Program-made: the position numbers and the translations under genes
NCBI GenBank assembly: GCA_965116055.1
Contig: OZ220466.1
Span: 434,001-498,000, forward strand
DNA length: 64,000 nucleotides
Direction of reading: 5' to 3'
Source of the DNA: Bin55 sp965116055
GTDB lineage: Bacteria > Pseudomonadota > Gammaproteobacteria > Pseudomonadales > Azotimanducaceae
Shown here: positions 36,488 through 46,176 of the stretch, piece by piece
How positions within the stretch are numbered: the stretch's first letter is position 1
Layout of the letters: the number at the start of each line of letters is the position of its first letter
The notes under the pieces: model-generated
What the model was told of the DNA's origin: nothing
What the model saw: the letters and a program-made list of their open reading frames with translations, nothing else
Databases searched by the model: none

Positions 36488-37470
36488 TTACGCTTTGGTC
36501 GGTCGCGGCTTCCTCGGTGGCGTGTAGGGCAACGGCGCAAGGTGCCAGTGCAGCCCCAGCGTGCGGTAGATCGCCCGGGCATCGGTTGACGAGGCGCTGG
36601 GGAGGCCGAACCTTCTTGAGCTTTTCGTATCATACAGCATGCTGATCTGCAGGGCGTTCAACGCCCGGCGCATGCGGCTCGGACGCACCCGCAGCCCCTG
36701 CACCTCCAGCCGATAGCGCAGATGCTGGAGACAGCAGAACGCCATGTAGCAGATGGCTATCATGCGCCTGCACCCGGCGTGGCTTCCAGTGGAAGGTCGG
36801 TCGGATGCTCAGGTCATGTTTGTTGGTGCGGAAGCAAGCTTCGATTTCCGATAGCCTGCGGTACTGGGCGATCAACTCACTCGGGTCGGTCTGGTCGCAG
36901 CCCCAGGCGATGATGCCTCGCAGGCCATCCCAGCGGGTCGCCTGTGCGATCTTGTCCTCGTTCGGCGTCACCTGCCCGTCGGGGAAGTCCAGGAACTGCG
37001 CTGCACCGCGGTGGCTGTAGGAAGCAGTCCCCCGGAAACAATTCATACCCCACTGGCAGACCCTGTGGGGTCACCAGCAAGGCAAACAGTACTTGTACTC
37101 GGCGCGGCTTGCCGTCCTTGCGAGTGCCCTTGCGCCGCAGTTCGTCGTCCTGCTCGCGCTCGAAGTACAAGGTCGTCGTATCGTAGAAAACGACCGTCAG
37201 CAGCCCCGGAAGTAGCGTCTGTGTAACTTCCCGCGAACGCCGGCAAATCGCCTGGATCCGGGCTTCATCGAGCCGGTCCATGCTGCGATAGACCGAATCC
37301 AGGTTCAGTGACAGCTCGCCATGATGATCGAGCTCGCGCACAGTGGCCCGCTTGGACCGTGGCTGGGCGATTCGGGCCAGCACCAACTCCTTGATCATGC
37401 GATTGGGGCTCTGGCGGCGTGCGCCCAACAGATGATCCCAGCCAAATGGGTGTAGACGGCGCCAAGGCCT
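36488..37470 (-). pseudogene. Defective IS1634-family transposase, left arm
   Basis: The minus strand encodes pieces of an IS1634-type DDE transposase in several frames: FGWDxLLGARRQS-like start, MIKELVLARIAQPRSK, the first catalytic Asp in VFYDTTTLYFE, VTPQGLPVGYELFPG, RWDGLRGIIAWGC, LSEIEACFRTNKHDL and a C-terminal IAICYMAFCCLQHLRYRL. Compared with the right arm it has one extra G (five instead of four) just after YELFPG. Both arms share a frameshift between RRVQAH and IAICYM. Judged against the family, both also lack the segment between YELFPG and the KIAQATRWDG block that carries the second catalytic Asp. It cannot make an active enzyme. Confidence 0.8.
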
Positions 37471-37574
37471 CCCGCACGCCGATGCCGACCGCGCTTGCGC
37501 GCTTGAACATCACTCGTGAAGTGAGGCCCTGCGCCCGCAGCATCCCATAAAGAGACCCCTCGCGTTGGCGGCCA

Positions 37575-37690
37575 TCTCGGCCGAAACCTCTCGAAATCAA
37601 CCAATTGTTTGATCTGCTCTAACAGGTCGCCGAGCCGATCGAGCTCTTCGTAGGCTTCCCATTCACTAATAAAGTCTTGATTCGGTCATG
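37575..37690 (-). pseudogene. Possible 5' fragment of an IS5-like transposase
   Basis: Just inside the left IS1634 arm the minus strand reads SEWEAYEELDRLGDLLEQ followed by a segment containing LVDFERFRPRW. This resembles the first residues of IS5-family transposases, which often begin with a LVDFE-FRP motif. There is no start codon and the frame runs into unrelated sequence at the arm boundary. The fragment is short, so the family call is tentative. Confidence 0.3.
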
Positions 37691-37783
37691 ATGGCGGCGG
37701 AACTCATAAACAGGTAACAGGTTGTACATAGACCCTTACAAAGTACATTTGAGGCTTTTACATACTCCAGCCCCCTATGCATT

Positions 37784-37822
37784 GAATAAAACAAAACCCC
37801 GGCACGCTCGCGCGTACCGGGG
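37784..37822 (-). terminator. Rho-independent terminator of the autotransporter gene
   Basis: On the minus strand, 55 bases past the autotransporter stop, an 11-base-pair GC-rich stem (CCCCGGTACGC / GCGTGCCGGGG) with a GCGA loop is followed by TTTTGTTTT. It is a textbook intrinsic terminator. A second palindrome (ACGATGGC / GCCATCGT, 37840-37858) lies between it and the stop codon. Confidence 0.85.
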
Positions 37823-37876
37823 CTGGAGAAGAGCGCGCAACGATGGCAGCGCCATCGTCACGCGGGGTCTGTCAGC

Positions 37877-40800
37877 TTAGAAACGCATCGTCGCGTGCAA
37901 GCCGACCTGACTATGACTGACACCCGGACGCTCGTCCACGCGTCCAGCGGCCAGGCGGACATCCAGATCCTTCGCCTGGCGCACCCATGGCCGCACGCTC
38001 GCGCCGACCAGCAGCTCGCGCCGGGTCCCATCGCTCATGCGCACATCCACGAACGGCGTCAACAGATAGCGTTCGCGCGCCACCAGCAGACCGTAGCCCA
38101 GCTGGGTCTCCAGCGACGCCTCCGTCCCGCCGTTGGCCATGCCCGTCAGCGCGCCGTAGGACTGGCCGACGCGGAGGGTATCTTCCCACAGGATCCCCGT
38201 GCCTACCGCATCCGCACCCCAACGTGGCGCGATCGTGACCGAGATGCCCGTCGCCTGCGCCGACGGATTCAACGTCGCCAGCAGACTGAAGCCCGACTCG
38301 CGATAATCATCCGCGCCGTGCAACGCCAACGTGCGTCCCTGCGCTTCCAGCGTGAACGCCGGCGTCATCATACGGACACCTCCAGCCAGTTCCAGGCCCG
38401 AACCCGTCTCGCCATCACCGCCGTCCGTGCGCACATTCACCTGCCCGAACGGCTCCAGCATGCCGCCTTCACCCGTGTCCGTCGAGAACGCCCCTTCCAG
38501 ACCAAGGCGGAAACGATGCACATCCGTCGCCAGACCATCCGCCGCGCCCGGACCTTGATCCGTCTCCAACGACGCCAGCGCCGCATCCCCGCGCAACGCC
38601 AGGTCGAACCGACCGACCCGCGTCAAGGCCTGCTCACCGCCAACCATCGCCAGCTGCGACCGTAAATCGCTGCCCGAGGCGGTCGTCGTGCCCGCCACCG
38701 TCGTATCCAGTTCACCGCGACCGAAGCCGGCCACGCCCCACAACGACATGCGCTCACTCGGGCGGTAACTCGCATACGGCAGCACCGTCGTCAACTGCAT
38801 GTCCATGGTCTGTGACGCCGTGCCCCAGGCGTAATCGGAGTCGCCGCCCTGGCGCGCCACAGCCAACCCCAGCAACCAGCACTCGGCTACCGCGACATCC
38901 GCACCCAGATAGACGCTCGTCGCCTTGCCATCGTAGCCACTGCCTTCGTAAGCCTGACGATCCACATCGCCCCACACCGACCACCTGGAGGCATCCTCGT
39001 TCGACCCCAGGTTCAACGCAAAGCGTTGACCAAACTGCGACTGCAACTGGTCCATGCCGCTCGTGCCTAACGCTGCGCCAGACATGAAATCGCCGTCTGC
39101 TAGCACGCCGGTTGATCCCGGCGTATTGACCGCATGCACCAGCTGCCAGGCTGCCGCACCCCGCGCCGCAACCGTACGCGAGGCTGCCGCAGGATCCCGC
39201 GGCGCCCACTCGTCCAACCACGCATCCAGCGTCAGATCCGCACTGCGCGCGTTCGTCGTGAGACGGGCGCCCACGCTGGATGACGCACTCGCCAACAACG
39301 CCCGACCAAATCCGGCAAGCGATTGCGCCGCCACGGCCTTCAGGGCCCCATCGCCCACCGTGACCGACCCCGTCACCGTCGCCTCGCCGCCATGCGGGTC
39401 CGTCGCCGTGATCGTGAGCGTCGTCGACCCGCGCGCGATCGGACTCACCCGCGCCTGCGTCCCCGCCAGCGCCGCCGTCGCAATGCCCGCATCCGCCGTC
39501 GCCACCGTGTACGTTAATGGATCGCCATCGTCGCTAAATAGACCCTCGATCGTCGGCGTGGCGGCCGCACCGCCCACTTCCAGAACCAGCGGACTGAGGG
39601 AATTGGCGACTTGCGGCGCCACATTCGCCACCGTCACCTGCACCTCGTCCATGACGTGCCCACCGTCCATATCCGTCGCCGTCAACGTCAACACCGTCTC
39701 GCCCACGGCCAGACCGCGCAACGTCAACCGATGGTCCGCACCCAGCGTGGCCGCCACCAGCGTCGCCTCGGCCGTCGTCACCGTCACCGTCAACGGCTCA
39801 TCCGTATCCGGATCGCTGAATGCGCCGCTCACGTCAAGCGCCACATCCGCCACCCGCGTGATCGTTTGATCCATCACCGCCGCCGCCACCACCGGCGCCA
39901 CATTCAACACCGTCACCTCGAACGTGTCCGTCACACTCGCTCCGTTCGCGTCCGTCGCCGTCAACATCACCTCGGTCGCACCGACCGCCCGCGCCGTCAC
40001 CGTCAACTGGCTCCCCTGCAGCATCGCCTCGGCCACGCCGCTGTCCGCGGTCATGACCGTCAAGCTCAGCGCCGCCGTCCCGTCGTCCGCATCCTGGAAG
40101 GTCGGCGCCACATCCAGGGTCAACGGCGCACGCCGATCCATCTCCTGATCAACCAACGCCTGGGCCACTTCCGGCGCCACATTCTCTACTGTCGTCATAA
40201 ACGTCGTCGACACCGTGCCGCCATCCACATCCAGCGCCGTCAACGTCAAGGTCGTCGACCCCACCGCCAGACCCCGCAGCGTCAACATCCGCTCGCGCAA
40301 CCCCGCCTCCACGATGCCGCCGTCCGCCGCCACGACCGTCACGGTCACTGGCGCATCCGTATCGGGGTCATGAAAGGTCCCGCTCACATCCAGGGTCAGG
40401 TCCGCCACCCGCGTCGTCGTTTGATCCGCCACCGCTTCGGCCACCACCGGCGCGATATTCGCCACCGTCACCTCGAACGCGGTCGCAATCGTATCACCCT
40501 GATCATCCATCGCCGTCACCGTGACCGTCGTCGTGCCGACCGCCAGCGCCTGCAGCGTCAACGCCGCCCCAGCCACCACCGCATCAACCACCGAGCCATC
40601 AGCCACCATCGCCGTGAGCGCCCGAATCTCACCGTCGTCGTCCATGAACGTCCCCGTCAGGTCAAGCCCCAACGGCGCCCGCCGGTCGAACGTTTGCGCA
40701 TCTATCTGCAACGCCACGGTCGGCGTGACGTTCTCGACCGCCACGACAAACTCGTGCGCGGCCGTGCCGCCATCCGCATCGGTCGCCACGACCGTCACCG

Positions 40801-43800
40801 TCGTCAACCCCACATGAAGACCTTCCACCGTGAGTCGATGCCCCGCCACAGCCGCTGTCGCAATCATCGGGTCGGCCACCGCCACCGTCAGCGCCAACGG
40901 CTCGTCCGTATCCGGATCCCGGAACAGCGCGCTCGCATCATACATCAGGTCATGGATGCGGGTCAGGGTCTGGGGGCCTACCGCCGTCGCCACCACCGGG
41001 TCGACGTTGACCACCGCGACCGTCACGGTCGTCATCGCCCGACCGCCGTCATGATCCGTCGCGTGCACGGTCACGGCCGTTTCGCCCACCGCCAACCCCG
41101 TCAGCGTCAGCTGACCGTCCGCCAGGTCGATCGCGCCGACCGCCACGATCCGCTCATCCGCCACCGTCGCTTTCAGCGTCGCCAGCTCGCCGTCGGCGTC
41201 CACAAAGGTGTCACTGACATCCACCGTCAACGGGTCAATCCGATCAAGCGCTTGCGGCGCCACGTCCATGGCCACCGTCGGCGCCACATTGACCACCGTC
41301 GCCGTCAGCGTCGAGGTCGCCGTCGCCCCGTGCGGGTCCGTCGCCGTCAGCTTGATGTCCACCTCGCCCAGCGCCACGCCTGCCAGCGTCAGCGTCGTGC
41401 CGGCTACCGTGGCCGTCGCACGGGCCGCGCCCTCGCCCACCGGCGTCGCCGTGATGACCAGGCTGTCCGAGCCGTCGTCCGTATCGGTGAACAGCCCGCC
41501 GAGATCCACCGCCTGCGGCGTCACGCGATCCAGCGTCCGCGCTGCCAACGGCTGCGCTTCCGCCGGCGCCGCATTCACCGTGATGGCCTGACTCACCGAG
41601 GTCTTGTTGCCCGCCTGATCCGTCGCCGTCAACGTCAGCGTCGCCATCCCCGAGGCCAAACCCACCAACCTCGCCGTCGCGCCATCATTGATCACCACTA
41701 CCAGCAGCACATCTTCGTCCGACGTCATCGCCTGCGGCAGTCCCACCATATCGCCTTCATCCGGATCCGTAAACAATCCCGACAAGGCTATGTCGAACAT
41801 CGCCCCGACATTCAGCGTGTCCGCTTCCGGTAGCCGCGCCATGAACGCATCCTTGTCCGCCACCGGCGGCTGATTCGTCGTCACCTTCACCATGAACTTC
41901 AATGTGACCGTGCCGCCTTCGCCATCGTCCGCCGTCAACGTGATCGTCGCCATCCCTTCGCTCAGACCCCGGATCGTCACCTGATCCAGACCGCTCACCG
42001 TCACCGTGGCCACCTGCTTCATGGAGGAGACAGCATCCACTTTCAACCGATCACCGTCCTCGTCCGTGAAATAACCGCCGACCGCCAGCGTCAGCGATCC
42101 ATCCACCGCCACGACCTGTTCCGCGATCGTCATCGGCTCCCCGGCCGCATCCAGCTTCACCATCGGCAGGTCGTTCACGTCGGTCACGATCACATGCACC
42201 TGCACCGTGCCGCTCTTGTCCCAACCGTCGTCCAGCGTCAACGTCAACGTATGACGATCCTGCTGTTCCGCATTCAGCCGCGCCTTCGTCCGCAACCCCA
42301 ACTCGCTCGCCACCTTGCGACAGTGCTTGCTCACCGTTATCTTCGGCGGCAACGCACAGAGACTGCTCTCGCCACCCTCGATCTTGCCGTTCTCGTTCGC
42401 ATCCACACGACCCACGCGCACCGCCTCGAACAACTCGCTGTCCACCGTCGCCTGCACCTCGTCCGCCGAGTCCGCATCCAGGTAGGTGATCGCCGTCGCC
42501 AGGAATGTCCCGACCGGCGCATCCTCCGCCACGCTCATGCCGAACGACCGCACCCCCGCCGGCTCGAAACTCGGCGCCGCATTCGTCGCCCGTACCTTCA
42601 GCTGGAACGTCGCATCCTTCGACAACTTGCCGTCCGACGCCGTCACCGTGATGGTGTATGTCTTTTCCGCGGTCGCCGTCGCCCCCTTGCCTGTCAAAAT
42701 CAGGTCGCGACCCTCGATCTTCACCAGATCCTCGCGCAGGTTCGAATACGCGCTGAACGTCAGCGGATCACCTTCCGGATCGATGAACAGACTCGCCAGC
42801 TCGATCGGATCCGACTTCTCGTCGTTCGTCAACCGCACCGTCCCCAGCGCCTTCACCGCCTCCGCATCGGTCTCCAGTTCGTTCACGTCCTTCACCGTCA
42901 CCGTGATCGGGATCGTCACCGTGTCATACCCGTCGCTCGCCTGCAACCGCACCGTCGCCATCTTCCCCGCCGGCAACTTCTCGTAATCCACCAGCGCACC
43001 CATCAACGACACGTTCCCCGAGTTATCCTTGTATTTCCAGCAACTGCCGCCATCCGTCAGCGTGTACGTCGCATACTTCTTCGCCGGACACGGCGTCCCT
43101 ACGACCTTGTAGTACACGTCGGTATCGTGGGTATCCAGATCCCCCGCATTCCAATCGTCCGCCGTCGCGGCCGTCGTCCCCGGCACCACCGACGCCACCA
43201 ACGCGTCTTCACCCGTGCCTTCGTTCACCGTCGTGCGGAAACCGACCGAACCGCCCGCAAACGCCGGTGGGTTGTTCACCCCTTTCTTCACGATCACCGT
43301 GATCTTCCCATACGTCAAGGAGAGAGTTGCAGGGACGATCGCGCCAGCCTCTTTGCTCGCATTGCCCACCAACGTGTACACCTGCGCGAGATACGTGCCC
43401 GGCGTGGTCTGGTCATACGCCGTCAGGATGACACGCAGCCCTTGGTAACTGACCTTCACCACGTTTTGACCCGGATGCGGCGTGGGATCGCCCCGGGCTG
43501 TATTGGAAAATGCACAGTACACGTTTCCGTCTCTTGCGCTTTGAATTCCCTGCGTGCCAGCTAGCAAACTCACTTTGCCCGACCCTTGTCCTACAATTCC
43601 CGAGGGCGCGGCACTCGAATGAATCTGGCTATCAACCCCAGGAGTATTGGCCGTGCCATTGTCGCACACGACACTGGCGTGCGCGAGCAGCAGTTCTTGA
43701 GGCGACGCATCCAGGTCGCGAAACATCCGGTTCACACTGATTGAGGTCGATTCACCCGCGTTCAGGTACACCCGGGACGCACCCACCGGTTGCAGATCAT

Positions 43801-44452
43801 CGCCACTACGATCGGCGCCGCTCTGCTCATAGGTAAACGGCTTCAACACGACCGGACCTTCATTCATATCATTGAGGTTCAACGTCAGCGTCAACGTATC
43901 CACCACCTTGTCGCCCTTGTGCGCCTGGACCGTGATCACGTACTTCGAGGACGTCTCATAATCCAACAACGATTCGGCTTTCATCTTGACGTGACCACCT
44001 GTCGCGCCCATCGTGCCGTCATTCGCACTCTTGGACGCCACGCTCTTGCAATCGGCCGTCTGCGCCAGGGCAAATATATCACTGGCCTTGCCCGCAGCAT
44101 CCGTCACTGCCACCGTATAACAGGCATCAGCCAAGGCCGGCGTCGTCCGCGCTGCATCAATTTCACGGTTGATCAGACTATTCGCAGCGCCGTTCGTACT
44201 GGCGCCTCCTTGCGTGCCCGCACCATCTGCCGTATAGTGATGCCTACCAGCCGTGCGCGTCGGATTGCGCATATAGGGCCCATGACCTGTTGGGTGAGAT
44301 GCAAAAAAGAACTGACCTTCGTCAAACGATACACTCACCGCATCCGCCTCGAAGGCCTCCTCGGCCAGTGCCTGACTTCCACACCATACGGTAAGTAGCG
44401 CGACCAGTAAACTGCCGCCAAACCGGCGGCATCGCGTCGTGTTGTGAACCAT
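37877..44452 (-). CDS. Giant cadherin/Ig-repeat autotransporter, surface protein
   Basis: A protein of about 2191 residues. The ATG at 44452 is preceded by AGGAGAAGGG and opens a signal peptide ending near SQALAEEAF; the open frame continues 57 codons upstream without support. The N-terminal half has divergent cadherin-like domains with calcium-type motifs such as VNEGTGED, DVNEL, DVNDLP and TATDxxG. Eight more regular units of about 92 residues follow. The last roughly 490 residues form an autotransporter beta-barrel (for example WSVWGDVDRQAYEGSGYDG) ending in the aromatic MRF. The passenger should be displayed outside the cell and act in adhesion; the ligand is unknown. Codon use is strongly GC-biased relative to the chromosome. 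It is the only cargo of the composite transposon. Confidence 0.88.
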   Translation of the reverse strand: MVHNTTRCRRFGGSLLVALLTVWCGSQALAEEAFEADAVSVSFDEGQFFFASHPTGHGPYMRNPTRTAGRHHYTADGAGTQGGASTNGAANSLINREIDAARTTPALADACYTVAVTDAAGKASDIFALAQTADCKSVASKSANDGTMGATGGHVKMKAESLLDYETSSKYVITVQAHKGDKVVDTLTLTLNLNDMNEGPVVLKPFTYEQSGADRSGDDLQPVGASRVYLNAGESTSISVNRMFRDLDASPQELLLAHASVVCDNGTANTPGVDSQIHSSAAPSGIVGQGSGKVSLLAGTQGIQSARDGNVYCAFSNTARGDPTPHPGQNVVKVSYQGLRVILTAYDQTTPGTYLAQVYTLVGNASKEAGAIVPATLSLTYGKITVIVKKGVNNPPAFAGGSVGFRTTVNEGTGEDALVASVVPGTTAATADDWNAGDLDTHDTDVYYKVVGTPCPAKKYATYTLTDGGSCWKYKDNSGNVSLMGALVDYEKLPAGKMATVRLQASDGYDTVTIPITVTVKDVNELETDAEAVKALGTVRLTNDEKSDPIELASLFIDPEGDPLTFSAYSNLREDLVKIEGRDLILTGKGATATAEKTYTITVTASDGKLSKDATFQLKVRATNAAPSFEPAGVRSFGMSVAEDAPVGTFLATAITYLDADSADEVQATVDSELFEAVRVGRVDANENGKIEGGESSLCALPPKITVSKHCRKVASELGLRTKARLNAEQQDRHTLTLTLDDGWDKSGTVQVHVIVTDVNDLPMVKLDAAGEPMTIAEQVVAVDGSLTLAVGGYFTDEDGDRLKVDAVSSMKQVATVTVSGLDQVTIRGLSEGMATITLTADDGEGGTVTLKFMVKVTTNQPPVADKDAFMARLPEADTLNVGAMFDIALSGLFTDPDEGDMVGLPQAMTSDEDVLLVVVINDGATARLVGLASGMATLTLTATDQAGNKTSVSQAITVNAAPAEAQPLAARTLDRVTPQAVDLGGLFTDTDDGSDSLVITATPVGEGAARATATVAGTTLTLAGVALGEVDIKLTATDPHGATATSTLTATVVNVAPTVAMDVAPQALDRIDPLTVDVSDTFVDADGELATLKATVADERIVAVGAIDLADGQLTLTGLAVGETAVTVHATDHDGGRAMTTVTVAVVNVDPVVATAVGPQTLTRIHDLMYDASALFRDPDTDEPLALTVAVADPMIATAAVAGHRLTVEGLHVGLTTVTVVATDADGGTAAHEFVVAVENVTPTVALQIDAQTFDRRAPLGLDLTGTFMDDDGEIRALTAMVADGSVVDAVVAGAALTLQALAVGTTTVTVTAMDDQGDTIATAFEVTVANIAPVVAEAVADQTTTRVADLTLDVSGTFHDPDTDAPVTVTVVAADGGIVEAGLRERMLTLRGLAVGSTTLTLTALDVDGGTVSTTFMTTVENVAPEVAQALVDQEMDRRAPLTLDVAPTFQDADDGTAALSLTVMTADSGVAEAMLQGSQLTVTARAVGATEVMLTATDANGASVTDTFEVTVLNVAPVVAAAVMDQTITRVADVALDVSGAFSDPDTDEPLTVTVTTAEATLVAATLGADHRLTLRGLAVGETVLTLTATDMDGGHVMDEVQVTVANVAPQVANSLSPLVLEVGGAAATPTIEGLFSDDGDPLTYTVATADAGIATAALAGTQARVSPIARGSTTLTITATDPHGGEATVTGSVTVGDGALKAVAAQSLAGFGRALLASASSSVGARLTTNARSADLTLDAWLDEWAPRDPAAASRTVAARGAAAWQLVHAVNTPGSTGVLADGDFMSGAALGTSGMDQLQSQFGQRFALNLGSNEDASRWSVWGDVDRQAYEGSGYDGKATSVYLGADVAVAECWLLGLAVARQGGDSDYAWGTASQTMDMQLTTVLPYASYRPSERMSLWGVAGFGRGELDTTVAGTTTASGSDLRSQLAMVGGEQALTRVGRFDLALRGDAALASLETDQGPGAADGLATDVHRFRLGLEGAFSTDTGEGGMLEPFGQVNVRTDGGDGETGSGLELAGGVRMMTPAFTLEAQGRTLALHGADDYRESGFSLLATLNPSAQATGISVTIAPRWGADAVGTGILWEDTLRVGQSYGALTGMANGGTEASLETQLGYGLLVARERYLLTPFVDVRMSDGTRRELLVGASVRPWVRQAKDLDVRLAAGRVDERPGVSHSQVGLHATMRF
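39355..41575 (-). repeat. Array of eight cadherin-like coding repeats of about 277 bp
   Basis: Within the autotransporter, eight units end in a VxxVxNVAP-like linker and contain GLAVGxTTxTxTAxDxxGG. Units 3, 5 and 7 share TRVADLTLDVSGTF plus DPDTD; units 2, 4 and 6 share DRxxPLxLD plus a TFxDxDG pattern. This alternation implies growth by duplication of a two-domain block of about 550 bp. Unit 8 lacks the DPDTD element and joins the barrel linker. Confidence 0.8.
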
Positions 44453-45184
44453 CGTCCCTTCTCCTCTTGTTGTATCGGGTTTGATTCGTGGGATACAGCC
44501 AGCGCCAGACTGCGTGCTTGACATGCCTCCAAACGGATGTGACGCGCGTCGTCTAACCACCTTGAAGGCTGACAACATATGGGCTACTCGACGATGAGCA
44601 GCGTCTAACTTGAAACAATGCAAGGGATCTCTCCTCCGGTGACCAATGCCTTACCTTGGAACCGCCACCACGCGAATTGACCTACCCTGAACTCTTACGC
44701 GACGTAAAGATCGTCTATTTAGGTATGTAGGACCGTGAAGGTCTCGTCTGTTACATAGGCGTACCCCCCCCCCTCGATTTTTATCAAGATGAGGCCAAGC
44801 CTTCGTGTGCGACGCTTCGTCGCCACATCAGGCATCACGGGGTAGGTTGATAACATGGGAACTAGGGCGACGACACAACGACGATCGCGGTCGCCAAACT
44901 CCTGACCAACATAAGACATGCAAATTCTACCACGTCCCTGTCCGTGACCATGTGCACATGACGCCATCCACTTCAATCAATGCTTACGCTTGAAACGCCA
45001 TATGCCAGTGGCATCGTTTAGCATGCTCATATGCCACACAAAACCAACCAAGGGTCATGTTATTAAATTCGTAGTGCGCCATATCTATGGCTACTATGGG
45101 CACGCCACTGGGATCAACTTTATTTGATACATTGCACCATGTCAGCTATGACTTGACAACATCACATCTGCATAGGAACTGAAG
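44453..45184 (-). other. Upstream region of the autotransporter gene
   Basis: About 730 bases between the autotransporter start and the inner end of the right IS1634 arm. It holds the gene's ribosome-binding site (44456-44470 region), must hold its promoter, and includes a ten-base homopolymer tract at 44764-44773. Short open frames exist (for example 44719-44976 on the minus strand), but none resembles a known protein or has a convincing start. The sequence is less GC-rich than the gene. Confidence 0.5.
44764..44773 (-). repeat. Poly-G tract (10 G) upstream of the autotransporter gene
   Basis: Ten consecutive C on the plus strand, which are G in the direction of the autotransporter gene, about 310 bases before its ATG. 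If the promoter lies nearby, changes in tract length could alter promoter spacing; if the promoter is further downstream the tract would be silent. No -10/-35 pair was clear enough to decide. Confidence 0.6.
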
Positions 45185-45220
45185 CTTTTGACTTCAGACA
45201 TTTTGGCGTCATTGAGAAGA

Positions 45221-46176
45221 GGCCTTGTCGCCGTCTACACCCATTTGGCTGGGACCGTCTGTTGGGCGCACGCCGCCAGAGCGCCAATCGCATGATCAAG
45301 GAGTTGGTGCTGGCCCGAATCGCCCAGCCACGGTCCAAGCGGGCCACTGTGCGCGAGCTCGATCATCATGGCGAGCTGTCACTGAACCTGGACTCGGTCT
45401 ATCGCAGCATGGACCGGCTCGATGAAGCCCGGATCCAGGCGATTTGCCGGCGTTCGCGGGAAGTTACACAGACGCTACTTCCGGGGCTGCTGACGGTCGT
45501 TTTCTACGATACGACGACCTTGTACTTCGAGCGCGAGCAGGACGACGAACTGCGGCGCAAGGGCACCCGCAAGGACGGCAAGCCGCGCCGAGTACAAGTA
45601 CTGTTTGCCTTGCTGGTGACCCCACAGGGTCTGCCAGTGGGGTATGAATTGTTTCCGGGGACTGCTTCCTACAGCCACCGCGGTGCAGCGCAGTTCCTGG
45701 ACTTCCCCGACGGGCAGGTGACGCCGAACGAGGACAAGATCGCACAGGCGACCCGCTGGGATGGCCTGCGAGGCATCATCGCCTGGGGCTGCGACCAGAC
45801 CGACCCGAGTGAGTTGATCGCCCAGTACCGCAGGCTATCGGAAATCGAAGCTTGCTTCCGCACCAACAAACATGACCTGAGCATCCGACCGACCTTCCAC
45901 TGGAAGCCACGCCGGGTGCAGGCGCATGATAGCCATCTGCTACATGGCGTTCTGCTGTCTCCAGCATCTGCGCTATCGGCTGGAGGTGCAGGGGCTGCGG
46001 GTGCGTCCGAGCCGCATGCGCCGGGCGTTGAACGCCCTGCAGATCAGCATGCTGTATGATACGAAAAGCTCAAGAAGGTTCGGCCTCCCCAGCGCCTCGT
46101 CAACCGATGCCCGGGCGATCTACCGCACGCTGGGGCTGCACTGGCACCTTGCGCCTTTCCCCTACACGCCACCGAG
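45221..46176 (+). pseudogene. Defective IS1634-family transposase, right arm
   Basis: This copy keeps a longer single frame (45262-46059) than the left arm: MIKELVLARIAQPRSK, VFYDTTTLYFE, GYELFPGTASYS, RWDGLRGIIAWGC and FRTNKHDLSIRP, with four G after YELFPG. It then shows the same frameshift after RRVQAH as the left arm; the true C-terminus (IAICYMAFCCLQHL...) continues in another frame and is cut by IS1182 at 46177. The N-terminus is deleted. The shared lesions show that both arms descend from one already defective copy. Confidence 0.8.

Noticed and set aside
39611..41833. A 740-codon plus-strand open frame rich in Arg and His, opposite the autotransporter gene
   Set aside because: It is antisense to the repeat array; GC-biased codons leave few stops on the opposite strand, and the product shows only low-complexity Arg/His sequence with repeat-like periodicity copied from the real gene.
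42194..43564. A 456-codon plus-strand open frame with the same Arg/His bias
   Set aside because: Same antisense artefact over the N-terminal cadherin domains; no ribosome-binding site or family motif.
44719..44976. An 85-codon minus-strand frame containing the 10-G tract
   Set aside because: No recognisable domain, no ribosome-binding site and poor coding character; treated as intergenic.
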